A stretch of DNA of 54,432 bases from Desulfuromonadales bacterium (GTDB lineage Bacteria > Desulfobacterota > Desulfuromonadia > Desulfuromonadales > Geopsychrobacteraceae). The translations under genes and the position numbers were made by a program. Shown here piece by piece: positions 43,514 through 53,400 of the stretch. How positions within the stretch are numbered: the first letter of the stretch is position 1; each line of letters opens with the position of its first letter. The stretch lies in NCBI GenBank assembly GCA_019429255.1, contig JAHYIY010000019.1, forward strand, positions 1-54,432. Reading direction: 5' to 3'. Below the pieces are notes generated by a model, which made no database searches, was not told the DNA's origin, and saw only the letters and a list, made by a program, of their open reading frames with translations.

Positions 43514-46500
43514 ATGACTCTTAAGACCATTTTTAACAAGCCAGTTGACCGCCCGATTGAAGGGGTTATCAAAGCTGACGATGAAGCAAGTCTTCGCCTC
43601 GAAATTGAAGAATACGTGCTGACCAATGAAGTCGAGAAGCGGCTTGAGTCTTTCCTGGATGCCTACAACAACTACGAAGGTGCCAACGGCGTTTGGGTTT
43701 CCGGTTTCTTTGGGTCCGGTAAATCCCACCTGTTGAAGATGCTGGCGCTCTTGCTCGAAAACCGGCAAATCGACGGGGCCTCCGCACTTGACTTGTTCCT
43801 GCCCAAGTGTGGCGACAACGAAATCCTGCGCGGTGATCTCAAGCGAGCGGTCGCCATCCCGTCGAAAAGCATTCTGTTCAATATCGACCAGAAAGCGGAC
43901 GTCATCAGCAAGACCCAGATCGATGCGCTCCTCGCAGTCTTCGTCAAGGTCTTTGACGAGATGTGCGGTTACTACGGCAAGCAGGGGCACATCGCCCAGT
44001 TCGAGCGCGACCTCGACAGCCGTGGCCTCTACGAACAGTTCAAATCCGCCTATGAATCCATGGCAGGCAGGACATGGCAAAAAGGCCGCGAACAGGCCCT
44101 GCTGGAGGCGAAAAACATCGCCAAAGCCTATGCCCAGGCAACGGGTGGCGACGAGCCGTCAGCCATGGGAATACTGGATAAGTACCGCAGCCAATACCGG
44201 GTCTCCATCGAGGATTTTGCTGAACAGATAAATGCCTATATCGAACGGCAATCGACCCAGGAAAATCAAAAAGAATTCCGCTTGAACTTCTTTGTTGATG
44301 AGGTCGGTCAGTACATCGCTGAAAACGTCAAGCTGATGACCAACCTCCAGACCATTGCCGAAAGCCTGGCCACCAAATGTCGAGGCCGCGCATGGGTCGT
44401 CGTGACCGCCCAGGAAGATATGGGGACAGTCGTGGGTGAGATGGGCAAACAACAGGGTAACGACTTTTCAAAAATTCAGGCACGATTTGCTAACCGCATG
44501 AAGCTGACCAGCGCCGATGTGGCAGAGGTCATTCAAAAGCGCCTGCTGACGAAAAACGAAGAAGGCGTTCGTCTGCTGTCGGACATTTATCACGCGCAGT
44601 CCAACAACTTTAAGACCCTATTCGACTTTGCGGATGGGTCCCAAACCTACCGGAACTTTCAGGATCGGGATCACTTCATTCAAAGCTACCCGTTTACCCC
44701 GTACCAATTCTCACTGTTCCAGTCGGCCATTCAGAATTTGTCGCAGCATAACGCCTTCGAGGGCAAGCACAGCTCGGTGGGCGAACGCTCTATGTTGGGT
44801 GTGTTCCAGCAGGTGGCGATCCAGATCGGGGATCATGAAATTGGCCAGTTGGCGACCTTTGACCTGATGTTCGAGGGGATTCGCACCGCGCTGAAATCCA
44901 ATATCCAGCGAGCCATCATTCAGGCGGAAAACCATCTTGACGGTCCCTTCGCGATCCGGCTGTTGAAAACGCTCTTCCTGGTCAAATACGTCAAGGAGTT
45001 CAAGCCGACTCTTCGGAATCTGTGCGTCCTGATGCTGGACGGCTTCAATCAGGATTTGCCTGCTCTGCGAAAGCGTGTCGAAGAAGCCCTCAGCCTTTTG
45101 GAACAGCAGACCTATGTGCAGCGCAATGGCGAGATCTACGAATACCTCACCGACGAGGAAAAAGACGTCGAACAGGAAATCAAGAACACCGAGGTGGAGT
45201 CGTCAGACGTTTCCGCCGAGCTTGAGAAGCTCGTTTTTGACCACGTCATCAAGCATCGGAAGATTCGTTACGACGAGAACGGCCAGGACTACCCGTTCTC
45301 CAGAAAGCTCGATGATCGTTTGCACGGGCGGGAGTACGAGCTGGCTATCCATGTCATCAGCCCGTTCCATGAAAACGCCGAAAGTGAGTCCATCCTGCGG
45401 ATGCAGAGCATGGGCCGGGACGAGCTGCTGGTCCTGATGCCTGCGGATGAACGCCTGGTTCGCGACATCTTGATGTACAAGCGGACTGAAAAATACATCC
45501 GCCAGAACATTTCGATCACACAGCAGGAGGCGGTGAAACGCATCCTGACCGACAAGGGTTTCCAGAACCGGGAACGGTATGCAGAGCTCCAGCAGCGCGT
45601 TCAAAGCCTGATGGGTAAGGCCAAGTTATTCATGGCAGGTGCCGACATCGAAATCGGTTCCGAAGATGCGCAGACCCGGGTGCTGCGCGGGTTCCATGAA
45701 CTCGTCTCTCGTGCATATTCGAACCTTCGTATGCTGCGCGGCATCACCTACACCGAGAACGACATCGCCAAATGCCTCAAGCACTCACAGCAAGGATTGT
45801 TTGGCAACGATGCCACCTCCCTTGCCGAGTCCGAGCAGGAGCTTTTGGCCTTCATCCAGAGCAATAACCGGGGCGGCGTGCGTACCACGCTGAAAAACCT
45901 GCTGGAGAAATTCGAGCGCAAACCCTACGGCTGGTACTACGCCGCCGTGCTTTGCACCTTGGCCAACCTGTGCGCTCGCGGCAAGGTCGAGGTCCGCACC
46001 GACGGCAACCTGCTGGAAGAGGACGAACTGGAACGGACGCTGCGCAACACCCATGGCCACGGCAATGTAGTGCTGGAGCCCCAGGTCGAATTTACCGCAT
46101 CGCAGGTCCGCGCCCTCAAGGAGTTCTTTGAGGACTTTTTTGATGCCCCGCCCCGCGCCAGTGAAGCGAAGGCGCTCGGCAAGGAAACCGGTACCGCGCT
46201 CCAGGATCTGACGCATCAGCTCACCCCGTTGGCGGCACAGGCATCCCAATATCCGTTCCTGAATGTGCTGACACCGGTGCTTGAGAAGCTCAAAGAGCTG
46301 ACCGGCAAGCCCTATACCTGGTATCTGACCGAACTCACCCGCCAGGAAGACGCGCTGCTCGACATGAAAGAAAGCGTCATCGATCCTGTCCGCAAATTCA
46401 TGAGCGGGCCGCAGAAAGGCATCTTCGATAGCGCCCGCAAGTTTGTCCAAAGCCAGGAGCCCAACTTCGCCTACATAGATAGCGACGAAACCGCTCAGGT

Positions 46501-47050
46501 GGTTGCCAGCTTGACCGATCCGGAATGTTTCAAGGGCAACCGCATGCAGCAGGTGAAGACCCAAGTCGAAACCCTGCAGGAGAAGGTCACGGCCCAGATC
46601 GAGGCCGAGATTGCCAAAGCCAAGGAGACGGTCGCCGCTCTTAAAGGCCGTCTCTGCGGCATGGCTGAATTCGGCGCACTGAACGGCGATCAGCAGGAGC
46701 AGATCACCCGCCCGTTCAACGAATTCAACGTGGCTATCGAGCGCCAGAAGCTGATTGCCGTTATCCGCGACACCCTGCGCCGGTTTGAGGAAAGCGACTA
46801 TCTGCAGTTGCTAGCGCAACTGAGTGGGCAGCGGGCAGTGGGCAGTGATCAGCAGGAGCGTCGTGACGAACAGATAAAGAGTGGTCAAACAAGCAAAACG
46901 ATCCACTACCCACTGGTCACTATCCACTCGCTGAAGGTTCCTTTCAGCGCTGCCTGGCTGGCCAACGAGAATGATGTGGAGCGATACCTGAAATCCATGC
47001 GCGAAGCGTTGCTGGAAGAAATCCGCAACGGGAAGCGCATCCAAATTTAG
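43514..47050 (+). CDS. brxC: BREX P-loop ATPase BrxC (DUF499/6079-type)
   Basis: 1178-residue ATPase, the third BREX core gene, needed for exclusion of phage DNA in studied systems. Start MTLKTIFNKPVDRPIEGVIK; Walker A at residues 64-71 (GFFGSGKS); a candidate acidic Walker B in FRLNFFVDEVGQYI; then long helical and coiled-coil stretches. ATG at 43514 is preferred to the GTG one codon earlier. Residues about 1104-1140 (positions 46820-46934) are an in-frame palindromic insertion not expected in the family. The C-terminus resumes as VPFSAAWLANENDVERYL. Length without the insert is normal. Confidence 0.93.
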   Translation: MTLKTIFNKPVDRPIEGVIKADDEASLRLEIEEYVLTNEVEKRLESFLDAYNNYEGANGVWVSGFFGSGKSHLLKMLALLLENRQIDGASALDLFLPKCGDNEILRGDLKRAVAIPSKSILFNIDQKADVISKTQIDALLAVFVKVFDEMCGYYGKQGHIAQFERDLDSRGLYEQFKSAYESMAGRTWQKGREQALLEAKNIAKAYAQATGGDEPSAMGILDKYRSQYRVSIEDFAEQINAYIERQSTQENQKEFRLNFFVDEVGQYIAENVKLMTNLQTIAESLATKCRGRAWVVVTAQEDMGTVVGEMGKQQGNDFSKIQARFANRMKLTSADVAEVIQKRLLTKNEEGVRLLSDIYHAQSNNFKTLFDFADGSQTYRNFQDRDHFIQSYPFTPYQFSLFQSAIQNLSQHNAFEGKHSSVGERSMLGVFQQVAIQIGDHEIGQLATFDLMFEGIRTALKSNIQRAIIQAENHLDGPFAIRLLKTLFLVKYVKEFKPTLRNLCVLMLDGFNQDLPALRKRVEEALSLLEQQTYVQRNGEIYEYLTDEEKDVEQEIKNTEVESSDVSAELEKLVFDHVIKHRKIRYDENGQDYPFSRKLDDRLHGREYELAIHVISPFHENAESESILRMQSMGRDELLVLMPADERLVRDILMYKRTEKYIRQNISITQQEAVKRILTDKGFQNRERYAELQQRVQSLMGKAKLFMAGADIEIGSEDAQTRVLRGFHELVSRAYSNLRMLRGITYTENDIAKCLKHSQQGLFGNDATSLAESEQELLAFIQSNNRGGVRTTLKNLLEKFERKPYGWYYAAVLCTLANLCARGKVEVRTDGNLLEEDELERTLRNTHGHGNVVLEPQVEFTASQVRALKEFFEDFFDAPPRASEAKALGKETGTALQDLTHQLTPLAAQASQYPFLNVLTPVLEKLKELTGKPYTWYLTELTRQEDALLDMKESVIDPVRKFMSGPQKGIFDSARKFVQSQEPNFAYIDSDETAQVVASLTDPECFKGNRMQQVKTQVETLQEKVTAQIEAEIAKAKETVAALKGRLCGMAEFGALNGDQQEQITRPFNEFNVAIERQKLIAVIRDTLRRFEESDYLQLLAQLSGQRAVGSDQQERRDEQIKSGQTSKTIHYPLVTIHSLKVPFSAAWLANENDVERYLKSMREALLEEIRNGKRIQI
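46820..46934. repeat. In-frame palindromic insertion inside brxC
   Basis: Left arm 46822-46852 (AGTGGGCAGCGGGCAGTGGG...) and right arm 46900-46933 (GATCCACTACCCACTGGTCA...) are imperfect inverted copies. CTGA occurs at 46820 and again at 46931, exactly 111 bases apart, so removal at these repeats would leave the frame intact as LLAQLKVPFSAAW. The insert encodes 37 residues rich in Gln/Ser/Arg, unlike the surrounding helical protein. Confidence 0.7.
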
Positions 47051-47059
47051 GGCCCGTCG

Positions 47060-48733
47060 ATGACTGAAAACGAACGCCAGATTCCCGATCTCATTCAGCA
47101 AGGCGAAAGCCTGGCCCTAGAGTTCAAGAGTGACCTCAAATGCCTTCCTGACCGAGAGTTGGTTGCAGCCGTGGTGGCCATGGCGAACACCGAGGGCGGC
47201 GACCTGCTGCTCGGCGTCGAAGATGATGGCACCCTTACCGGCCTGCATCCGAATCACGCAGACGTTGCCGGGCTACCCGCGCTGATCGCCAACAGAACCA
47301 ACCCTGCAATAGCGGTCCGGGTGGAAGCCATCGAGGTTTATGGACAACACATCGCCCGCATCTCGGTACCAAAGTCCCGTCAGCTGGTTTCCACCTCCGA
47401 GGGGTTGTTGCAGCGCCGTCGACTCAAACTGGACGGCACCCCGGAGGCGGTCCCGTTCTACCCCCATGAATTCATTCAGCGTCAGTCCGGCATGGGACTC
47501 ACCGACCCATCGGCCATGCCCTTCGAACATATCGCGGTGGAACAGCTCGATCCGCTGCAACGGCTGCGCATTCGCAATGCCATCAAGAAATACGGCGGAG
47601 ACCAGAGCTTGCTGCCTCTAGCTGATGAGGAGTTGGACGGCGCGTTAGGACTGGTGGTCAACACCCGTGGCCAACGAAATCCAACGGTGGCGGGCCTGTT
47701 GCTGCTTGGCAACGAGACTCTGTTGCGTCAGCACCTGCCGTCCCACGAAGTCGCCTTTCAGGTACTACGCGGTACGGATGTCTTAGTGAACGAGTTCTTT
47801 CGCAAACCGTTGTTAGAGACCTTTGAAGACGTGGAGCTGATGTTCAGGGCTCGGGTCAGTGAGGAGGAGATCCAGGTCGGGCTGTTTCGCGTGCCCATCC
47901 CCAACTTTGACCGCCGTGCCTTCCGGGAGGCCTTCGTCAACGCTCTGGTGCATCGGGACTACAGCACTCTCGGCGCCGTTCACGTCAAGTTGGATGACGA
48001 CGGACTCACCATCAGCAGTCCAGGAGGATTCGTCGACGGGGTAACCCTGGAGAATCTGCTGGTCGTCGACCCTCGCTCCCGCAATCCATTGCTGGCCGAT
48101 ATCATCAAGCGCATCGGTCTGGCCGAGCGCACCGGTCGCGGCATTGACCGTATCTTTGAAGGGATGCTCCGCTACGGGCGTGCAGCGCCCGATTACTCCA
48201 TGTCATCCCCCTACACCGTGTCGGTCGGAATGGCGGCGACCGATGCCGACCTCGAATTCCTGCGGATGATCCTTCAACGAGAAGACCGAACCGGTCGCGC
48301 TATGCCCATCGACAGCCTGATTGTCCTCTCTCGGCTAAGGGAGGAGCGTCGCCTGACCACTGCCGACCTTGCCACTGCAGTGCAAAAGCCGGAAAGCGTT
48401 GTCCGTGCCAATCTGGAAAAGCTGGTGGAGGCGGGCCTGGTAGAAGCCCATGGCGCCAGCCGAGGCCGAACCTACACTTTGAGCGTCAAAGTCTACCAGC
48501 GCTCAGGACAAAATGCCGCCTATGTGCGCCAGGCCGGTTTTGACCCCATCCAGCAGGAGCAAATGGTCCTCAGCTATATCGCAACACACGGCAGCATCAA
48601 GCGCGCCGACGTCATGGAGCTGTGCCGCCTTACCGGCGATCAAGCATATAAGCTGCTGGCCCGGCTGAAGAATCGCGGAGAAATCATGCAAATCGGCGAC
48701 CTGAAGGGGGCCTTTTATGAGCGCAAGCGTTAA
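47060..48733 (+). CDS. AlbA_2/RecG-C-like ATP-binding regulator within the BREX operon
   Basis: 557-residue protein. N-terminal AlbA_2 (Schlafen-type) domain, residues about 10-135 (ESLALEFKSDLKCLP, ANTEGGDLLLGVEDDG), then a RecG C-terminal-like GHKL ATP-binding part with FREAFVNALVHRDYSTLG, LTISSPGGF and AERTGRGIDRIFEG, then winged-helix segments (LTTADLATAVQKPESVVRANLEKL). Such proteins are often called 'ATP-dependent DNA helicase RecG-like' but lack helicase motifs, and act more plausibly as transcription regulators. It is not a BREX core gene, and follows brxC by 9 bases. Operator-like repeats lie just after its stop. Confidence 0.8.
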   Translation: MTENERQIPDLIQQGESLALEFKSDLKCLPDRELVAAVVAMANTEGGDLLLGVEDDGTLTGLHPNHADVAGLPALIANRTNPAIAVRVEAIEVYGQHIARISVPKSRQLVSTSEGLLQRRRLKLDGTPEAVPFYPHEFIQRQSGMGLTDPSAMPFEHIAVEQLDPLQRLRIRNAIKKYGGDQSLLPLADEELDGALGLVVNTRGQRNPTVAGLLLLGNETLLRQHLPSHEVAFQVLRGTDVLVNEFFRKPLLETFEDVELMFRARVSEEEIQVGLFRVPIPNFDRRAFREAFVNALVHRDYSTLGAVHVKLDDDGLTISSPGGFVDGVTLENLLVVDPRSRNPLLADIIKRIGLAERTGRGIDRIFEGMLRYGRAAPDYSMSSPYTVSVGMAATDADLEFLRMILQREDRTGRAMPIDSLIVLSRLREERRLTTADLATAVQKPESVVRANLEKLVEAGLVEAHGASRGRTYTLSVKVYQRSGQNAAYVRQAGFDPIQQEQMVLSYIATHGSIKRADVMELCRLTGDQAYKLLARLKNRGEIMQIGDLKGAFYERKR

Positions 48734-48744
48734 TTTATGCACAT

Positions 48745-48774
48745 GGCGCAAATATATGCGCCCATATATGCGCC
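48745..48774. promoter_or_regulatory. Operator-like repeat cluster before the AAA ATPase gene
   Basis: GGCGCA (48745) and TGCGCC (48757) form an inverted repeat around AATATA. The unit ATATATGCGCC occurs twice with a 12-base period (48752 and 48764). This lies in the 75-base gap between the AlbA_2 regulator and the ATPase gene. Period and symmetry suggest a protein-binding site, possibly for the upstream regulator. Confidence 0.5.
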
Positions 48775-48808
48775 GGGCGTAAATCCGCAAAGGAAAAAGG
48801 ATTCAAAT

Positions 48809-49873
48809 ATGATCGAGCGTCTTGAACTGAGAAACTTCACGGTCTTCACTGGCCTTACTCTGGATCTCTCGCCCAAGATCAACGTGATCATCGGCGAGAA
48901 CGGCACCGGCAAAACCCATCTGCTCAAGGCGGCGTATGGGCTTTGCGCCGGTGCGCCCCTGTTTAAGAACAAGCCCGTGACCAGCGACGATGAGCTTGAA
49001 GCGGCGCTGACCGCCAAGCTGTTGCGCCTTTTCATGCCGCTGGACGACAAGCTCGGCAAGATGCATCGCCAGGGCGCGATCGACCAGGCCTATCTGTCGG
49101 CCCGGTTCGCAGGGGGGCAGAAGATTGCCGCGACCTTTTTCAACAACTCAAAGGCGCTGGCCGTCCAGGATCGCGCCAACTACGAGCAGTACCAGGCCGA
49201 GGCAGTTTTCATCCCGACCAAAGAAGTCCTCTCGTTCATGAAGGGGTTCAACAGCCTGTATGAGAAATACGGGCTCTCCTTTGACCAGACCTATCAGGAC
49301 ATCTGCCTGCTGCTGGATCTCCCCGAGGTCCGTCCGGAAACCCTGCACGAAAAATCCAAATGGGCCATGGCCGAGATCGAAGGCATCTGCGGCGGCCGTT
49401 TCGTTTTCTATGGTGGCGGCAAGGTCACCTTCAAAACCGAGAATGCCGAATACTCTGCCAACTCCATGGCCGAAGGCTTCCGCAAGGCGGGAATACTCTC
49501 GCGTCTTCTGGAAACCGGCGCGATCCAGCCCGGTGTCAGCGGTCCGCTGTTCTGGGACGAGCCCGAATCCAACCTGAACCCCAAGCTGATGAAGCTGCTC
49601 GTGCAGATCCTGCTGGAGCTGTCACGAAACGGCCAGCAGATCATTCTGGCGACCCACGACTATGTGCTGCTCAAGTGGTTCGATCTGCTCATGGACAAGG
49701 GCAAGGATGACCACGTGCGCTTCCATAGCCTGTACCGCGATGCGGAAACTTCCGAGATCAAAGTCGCCTCCACCGAGGACTACCTAAAAATCACGCCGAA
49801 CCCGATTGACGAGGCCTTTGGCTTTCTCATCAACCAGGAGATCGAAAACGACATGGGAGGCCTCGGCAAATGA
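48809..49873 (+). CDS. AAA ATPase (ABC/SMC-like, AAA_21 type)
   Basis: 354-residue ATPase. MIERLELRNFTVFTGLTLDL is the typical start of the AAA_21/OLD-like group; Walker A at residues 29-36 (GENGTGKT); Walker B at 247-251 (LFWDE) with PESNLNP after it; histidine switch H283 in LATHDYVLLKW. ATG at 48809 with AAAGGA upstream is preferred to a further 24-codon extension. Overlaps the next gene by 4 bases. Such ATPases pair with nucleases in several defence systems; here the partner would be the ExK-bearing protein. Confidence 0.85.
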   Translation: MIERLELRNFTVFTGLTLDLSPKINVIIGENGTGKTHLLKAAYGLCAGAPLFKNKPVTSDDELEAALTAKLLRLFMPLDDKLGKMHRQGAIDQAYLSARFAGGQKIAATFFNNSKALAVQDRANYEQYQAEAVFIPTKEVLSFMKGFNSLYEKYGLSFDQTYQDICLLLDLPEVRPETLHEKSKWAMAEIEGICGGRFVFYGGGKVTFKTENAEYSANSMAEGFRKAGILSRLLETGAIQPGVSGPLFWDEPESNLNPKLMKLLVQILLELSRNGQQIILATHDYVLLKWFDLLMDKGKDDHVRFHSLYRDAETSEIKVASTEDYLKITPNPIDEAFGFLINQEIENDMGGLGK

Positions 49874-50409
49874 AGATCGTTGAGGCTGACGGTTTTGAAT
49901 TCCGCTTTGAGGATGCCCTGGACGCATTCGTCTTCGACGAGACGGACAGCACCAAACCGACATTCCACGGAGCGCCCATGAAAGGCGTCGACATCGTCGC
50001 CGAGTTCGCTGAGGCCTATGTCTACGTGGAACTGAAGGACTATGACGACCCGTCGATTTATGACGTCCTCGGCGCGGCGACCGAAGACGAGACAAACTCG
50101 CGGCAAGCCAGCTTCAAGTGGCTGAAGAACTACCTGAAGTACAAATTCCGGGATTCCTACCTCTACCGGCATGCCGAGCAGAAGGTGGAAAAACCCGCCC
50201 CCCCCGTCTGCCTGATCACTTTTGACAACGCCTTGAACAGCCGGATGCAGAAAGCCCTGAAACAGGAGCTGCCGGTGGGCAAAGCATCACGCTGCTGGGT
50301 CCAGGCCCTGGCCACAAGCTGTCATGTCGTCAACCTGGACAAATGGAATGAAAACTTCCCGAAGTGGCCGGTCACTCGCCTGGCCGCTGCTGCAGCCGGA
50401 GGAGCCTGA
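49870..50409 (+). CDS. Small protein with PD-(D/E)xK-like signature, partner of the ATPase
   Basis: 179-residue protein without clear family. D41 followed by YVYVELKDYDDP (E54-x-K56) fits the core of PD-(D/E)xK nucleases: an Asp at the end of one strand and ExK in the next hydrophobic strand. It lies in a 4-base overlap with the ATPase gene and 4 bases before pglX, so the pair is transcribed inside the BREX operon. A nuclease or DNA-binding role is inferred; no homologue could be checked, and a DUF4435-like identity was considered but not seen. Confidence 0.55.
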   Translation: MKIVEADGFEFRFEDALDAFVFDETDSTKPTFHGAPMKGVDIVAEFAEAYVYVELKDYDDPSIYDVLGAATEDETNSRQASFKWLKNYLKYKFRDSYLYRHAEQKVEKPAPPVCLITFDNALNSRMQKALKQELPVGKASRCWVQALATSCHVVNLDKWNENFPKWPVTRLAAAAAGGA

Positions 50410-50413
50410 ATAG

Positions 50414-53400
50414 ATGGAAACCGCAAAACTCAAAAAATTCGCTCAGTTCGCCCGGCGCAGCCTGCTGGAGCAGGTCTCCGCCAAGCTAAAACTGGTGCTG
50501 GCTGAAAACAGCGCCGCCCGGCGTGAACGTGCCGAGGCCATCAAGAAACTGGAAGAGGCGATCAAGGGGCACGGCAAGGAACAGGTCATCGAACGAGTGG
50601 CCTACATCTGGTTCAACCGCTTCTGCGCCCTGCGTTTCATGGATGTGAACCGCTACACCCGCATCGGCGTGGTGTCTCCCGCCGAGGGACAGTTCCAGCC
50701 CGAGATTCTGGCCGAGGCCAAAATGGGGCACATCGACGAAGAGACGGTGCACGACAAGGTCCGGCAGCAGATCTTCGCCCTGCTCGACGGCAAAGCACCC
50801 AGCCGCGATCCACAGGGCGAGGCTTACCGCCTGCTGGTGGTCGCCGCCTGCAACTTCTGGAACAAGGCAATGCCGTTCCTGTTCCAGCGCATCGACGACT
50901 ATACCGAACTGCTGATGCCCGACGATCTGCTCTCGGGCAACTCCATCCTCGCCTATACCCGCGAGGCGATGACGCCGGATGTTTGTGGAGTGGCTAGTGA
51001 CCAGTGGCCAGTGGCCAGCAAAGACAACACTAGCCACCAGTCACTAGCCCCTAGCCACTCAGCCGCCGCAGGCGGAGTAGAAGTCATTGGCTGGCTTTAC
51101 CAGTTTTACATCTCCGAAAAGAAAGATGAGGTGTTCGACGGCCTGAAGAAGAACAAGAAGATCACGCCCGAGAACATCCCCGCCGCTACCCAGCTTTTCA
51201 CCCCGCACTGGATCGTGCGCTACCTGGTGGAAAACTCCCTCGGCCGCCTGTGGCTGCTCAACCGTCCCGGCTCGAAGCTGATTGAGCAGATGGACTACTA
51301 CATCAAGCCCGCCGATGGGGATCAAGTCGCGGAGACTGATTTTCTGCGCATCGCCAAGCCGGAAGAGATCAAAATCTGCGACCCGGCCTGCGGCTCCGGC
51401 CACATGCTCACCTATGCCTTTGACCTGCTCTACACCATCTACGAGGAGGAAGGCGTTGATCCCGCCGAAATCCCGGAGAAGATACTCACCCACAACCTCT
51501 ACGGTATCGAGATCGACGAACGCGCCGGGGAGCTGGCCGCCTTTGCCCTGACCATGAAGGCCCGCGCCAAGCAGCGCCGGTTCTTCAACAAGGGCGTCAA
51601 GCCGAACATCTGCGTGCTGGAGAACGTCCATTTCGACGAGGGCGAGCTGAAGAGCTACATGGATTTTGTCGGGCGCGACCTGTTCACCGCGCCACTGCAA
51701 ACCACCCTGCGCCAGTTCGAGGAGGCCGACAACTTCGGCTCCCTGATCCGTCCGGATGTCACCGACGTCGACGGCATGCTCAAGATCCTAGAGTCAAAGA
51801 ACGTCTCTGGGCACCTGTTTATCAGCATGACCCACCAGAAAGTGCTGCAATCCCTGCGGCAGGCTGATTACCTCAGCCCTAAATACCATGTAGTGATTGC
51901 TAATCCTCCGTATATGGGAAATAAAGGCATGAATGGCCGATTGGCCGTTTATGTTCAAGATAATTATGAACTTGCGAAATATGACCTGTTTGCATCATTC
52001 ATTGATCGCAGCTTTGAATTGATACAAAAGAGAGGTTTTGCTGCTCTGGTAACAATGCAGAGCTGGATGTTCACCCATCGCTATCATGCATTCCGTCTCA
52101 ATTTATATGAAAAATGCAGCATCGAAGCCATGTGTCACATGGGGAATATGGTTATGGGGATTGCATTTGGTACCAGCGCAACAGTTTTCAAAACCTCACA
52201 TGATACAAAGAAAGCAGGCGGGTACTGCTATGTGGAGATGGATGACATCGACGAGATCACAAACAAGCCTAAAAAATTCAAAAGAATAGCTAAGTGTAGC
52301 ATCAACGACTTCCTGACAATTCCAGGTGCTCCAGTCGTATATTGGGCTAGCACGAGCGTCCGATCTTTGTTTTCTAACAACGCATGCATAGAAGATTATT
52401 TTGAAACAAGAGAGGGGCTTGCTACAGCAGATAACGACAGGTTTGTTAGATATTGGTCGGAAGTGTCAGGTAGCGCTGTCGGATTTAACTGCAAAAACTT
52501 AGATGAAGCCTCTGAATCCGAGAAAAGATGGTTCCCTTATGTCAAGGGAGGAGCCTTTAGAAAATGGTCAGGAAACAACGAGTTAATTGTTGATTGGGAA
52601 AATGACGGTGATCGAGTTAGGAACAACATCGACCACAATACGGGAAGGATTCGATCTCACAATTACAACGGAGACTATGCATTTCGTAAAGGGTTCACTT
52701 GGTCAGGACTTTCAAGTGGTGGCTTCTCGGTTAGACATGTACCCGGCGGGTTTATGTTTGATGCAAAAGGCCCGATGGGTTTTCCAAAGGATGAATGTGG
52801 TCTTGGGTTTGTAGAGGGTTTTCTAAACAGCAAAATAACCGCATTCTTACTCGAAATGCTAGCACCGACTATGGACTTTAAGCTTGGCCACGTCCTAAAA
52901 CTGCCGCTCAAAAAGGAAAACAGTTACTCCGAGATACAAAAAGATGCTGAAAGGCTCGTTCATGCATCGAAATCAGACTGGGATTCTTATGAAACCTCCT
53001 GGGATTTCACCAGCCTGCCACTCCTGAATCCCGACTACCGCCAGCAAACCCTGAAGGCCACCTTCCAGAAACTCCGCGCCCACTGGCGGGAGATGATGCT
53101 GGAGATGCAGCGGCTGGAGGAAGAGAACAACCGCATCTTCATCGACGCCTACGGCCTGCAGGATGAACTAAAGCCCGAAGTACCGCTGAACGAGATTACC
53201 CTGACCTGCAACCCGTATTACCGTTACGGAAAAGAGGAACCACGAATAGACACGAATAAACACGAATTAAAAGAAAGCATTAGTGTGAATTCGTGTTCAT
53301 TAGTGGTTCAAAAAGAATTTCCCATTGACCCCGACTTGGAAGATCGCTTGCTGGCCGACACCATGCGGGAGCTGGTCTCCTATGCCGTGGGTTGCATGTT

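Noticed and set aside
48809-50409. PARIS (AriA/AriB) or Gabija defence pair
   Set aside because: The ATPase resembles AriA-type proteins only in general motifs, and the partner shows an ExK rather than a TOPRIM or helicase pattern.
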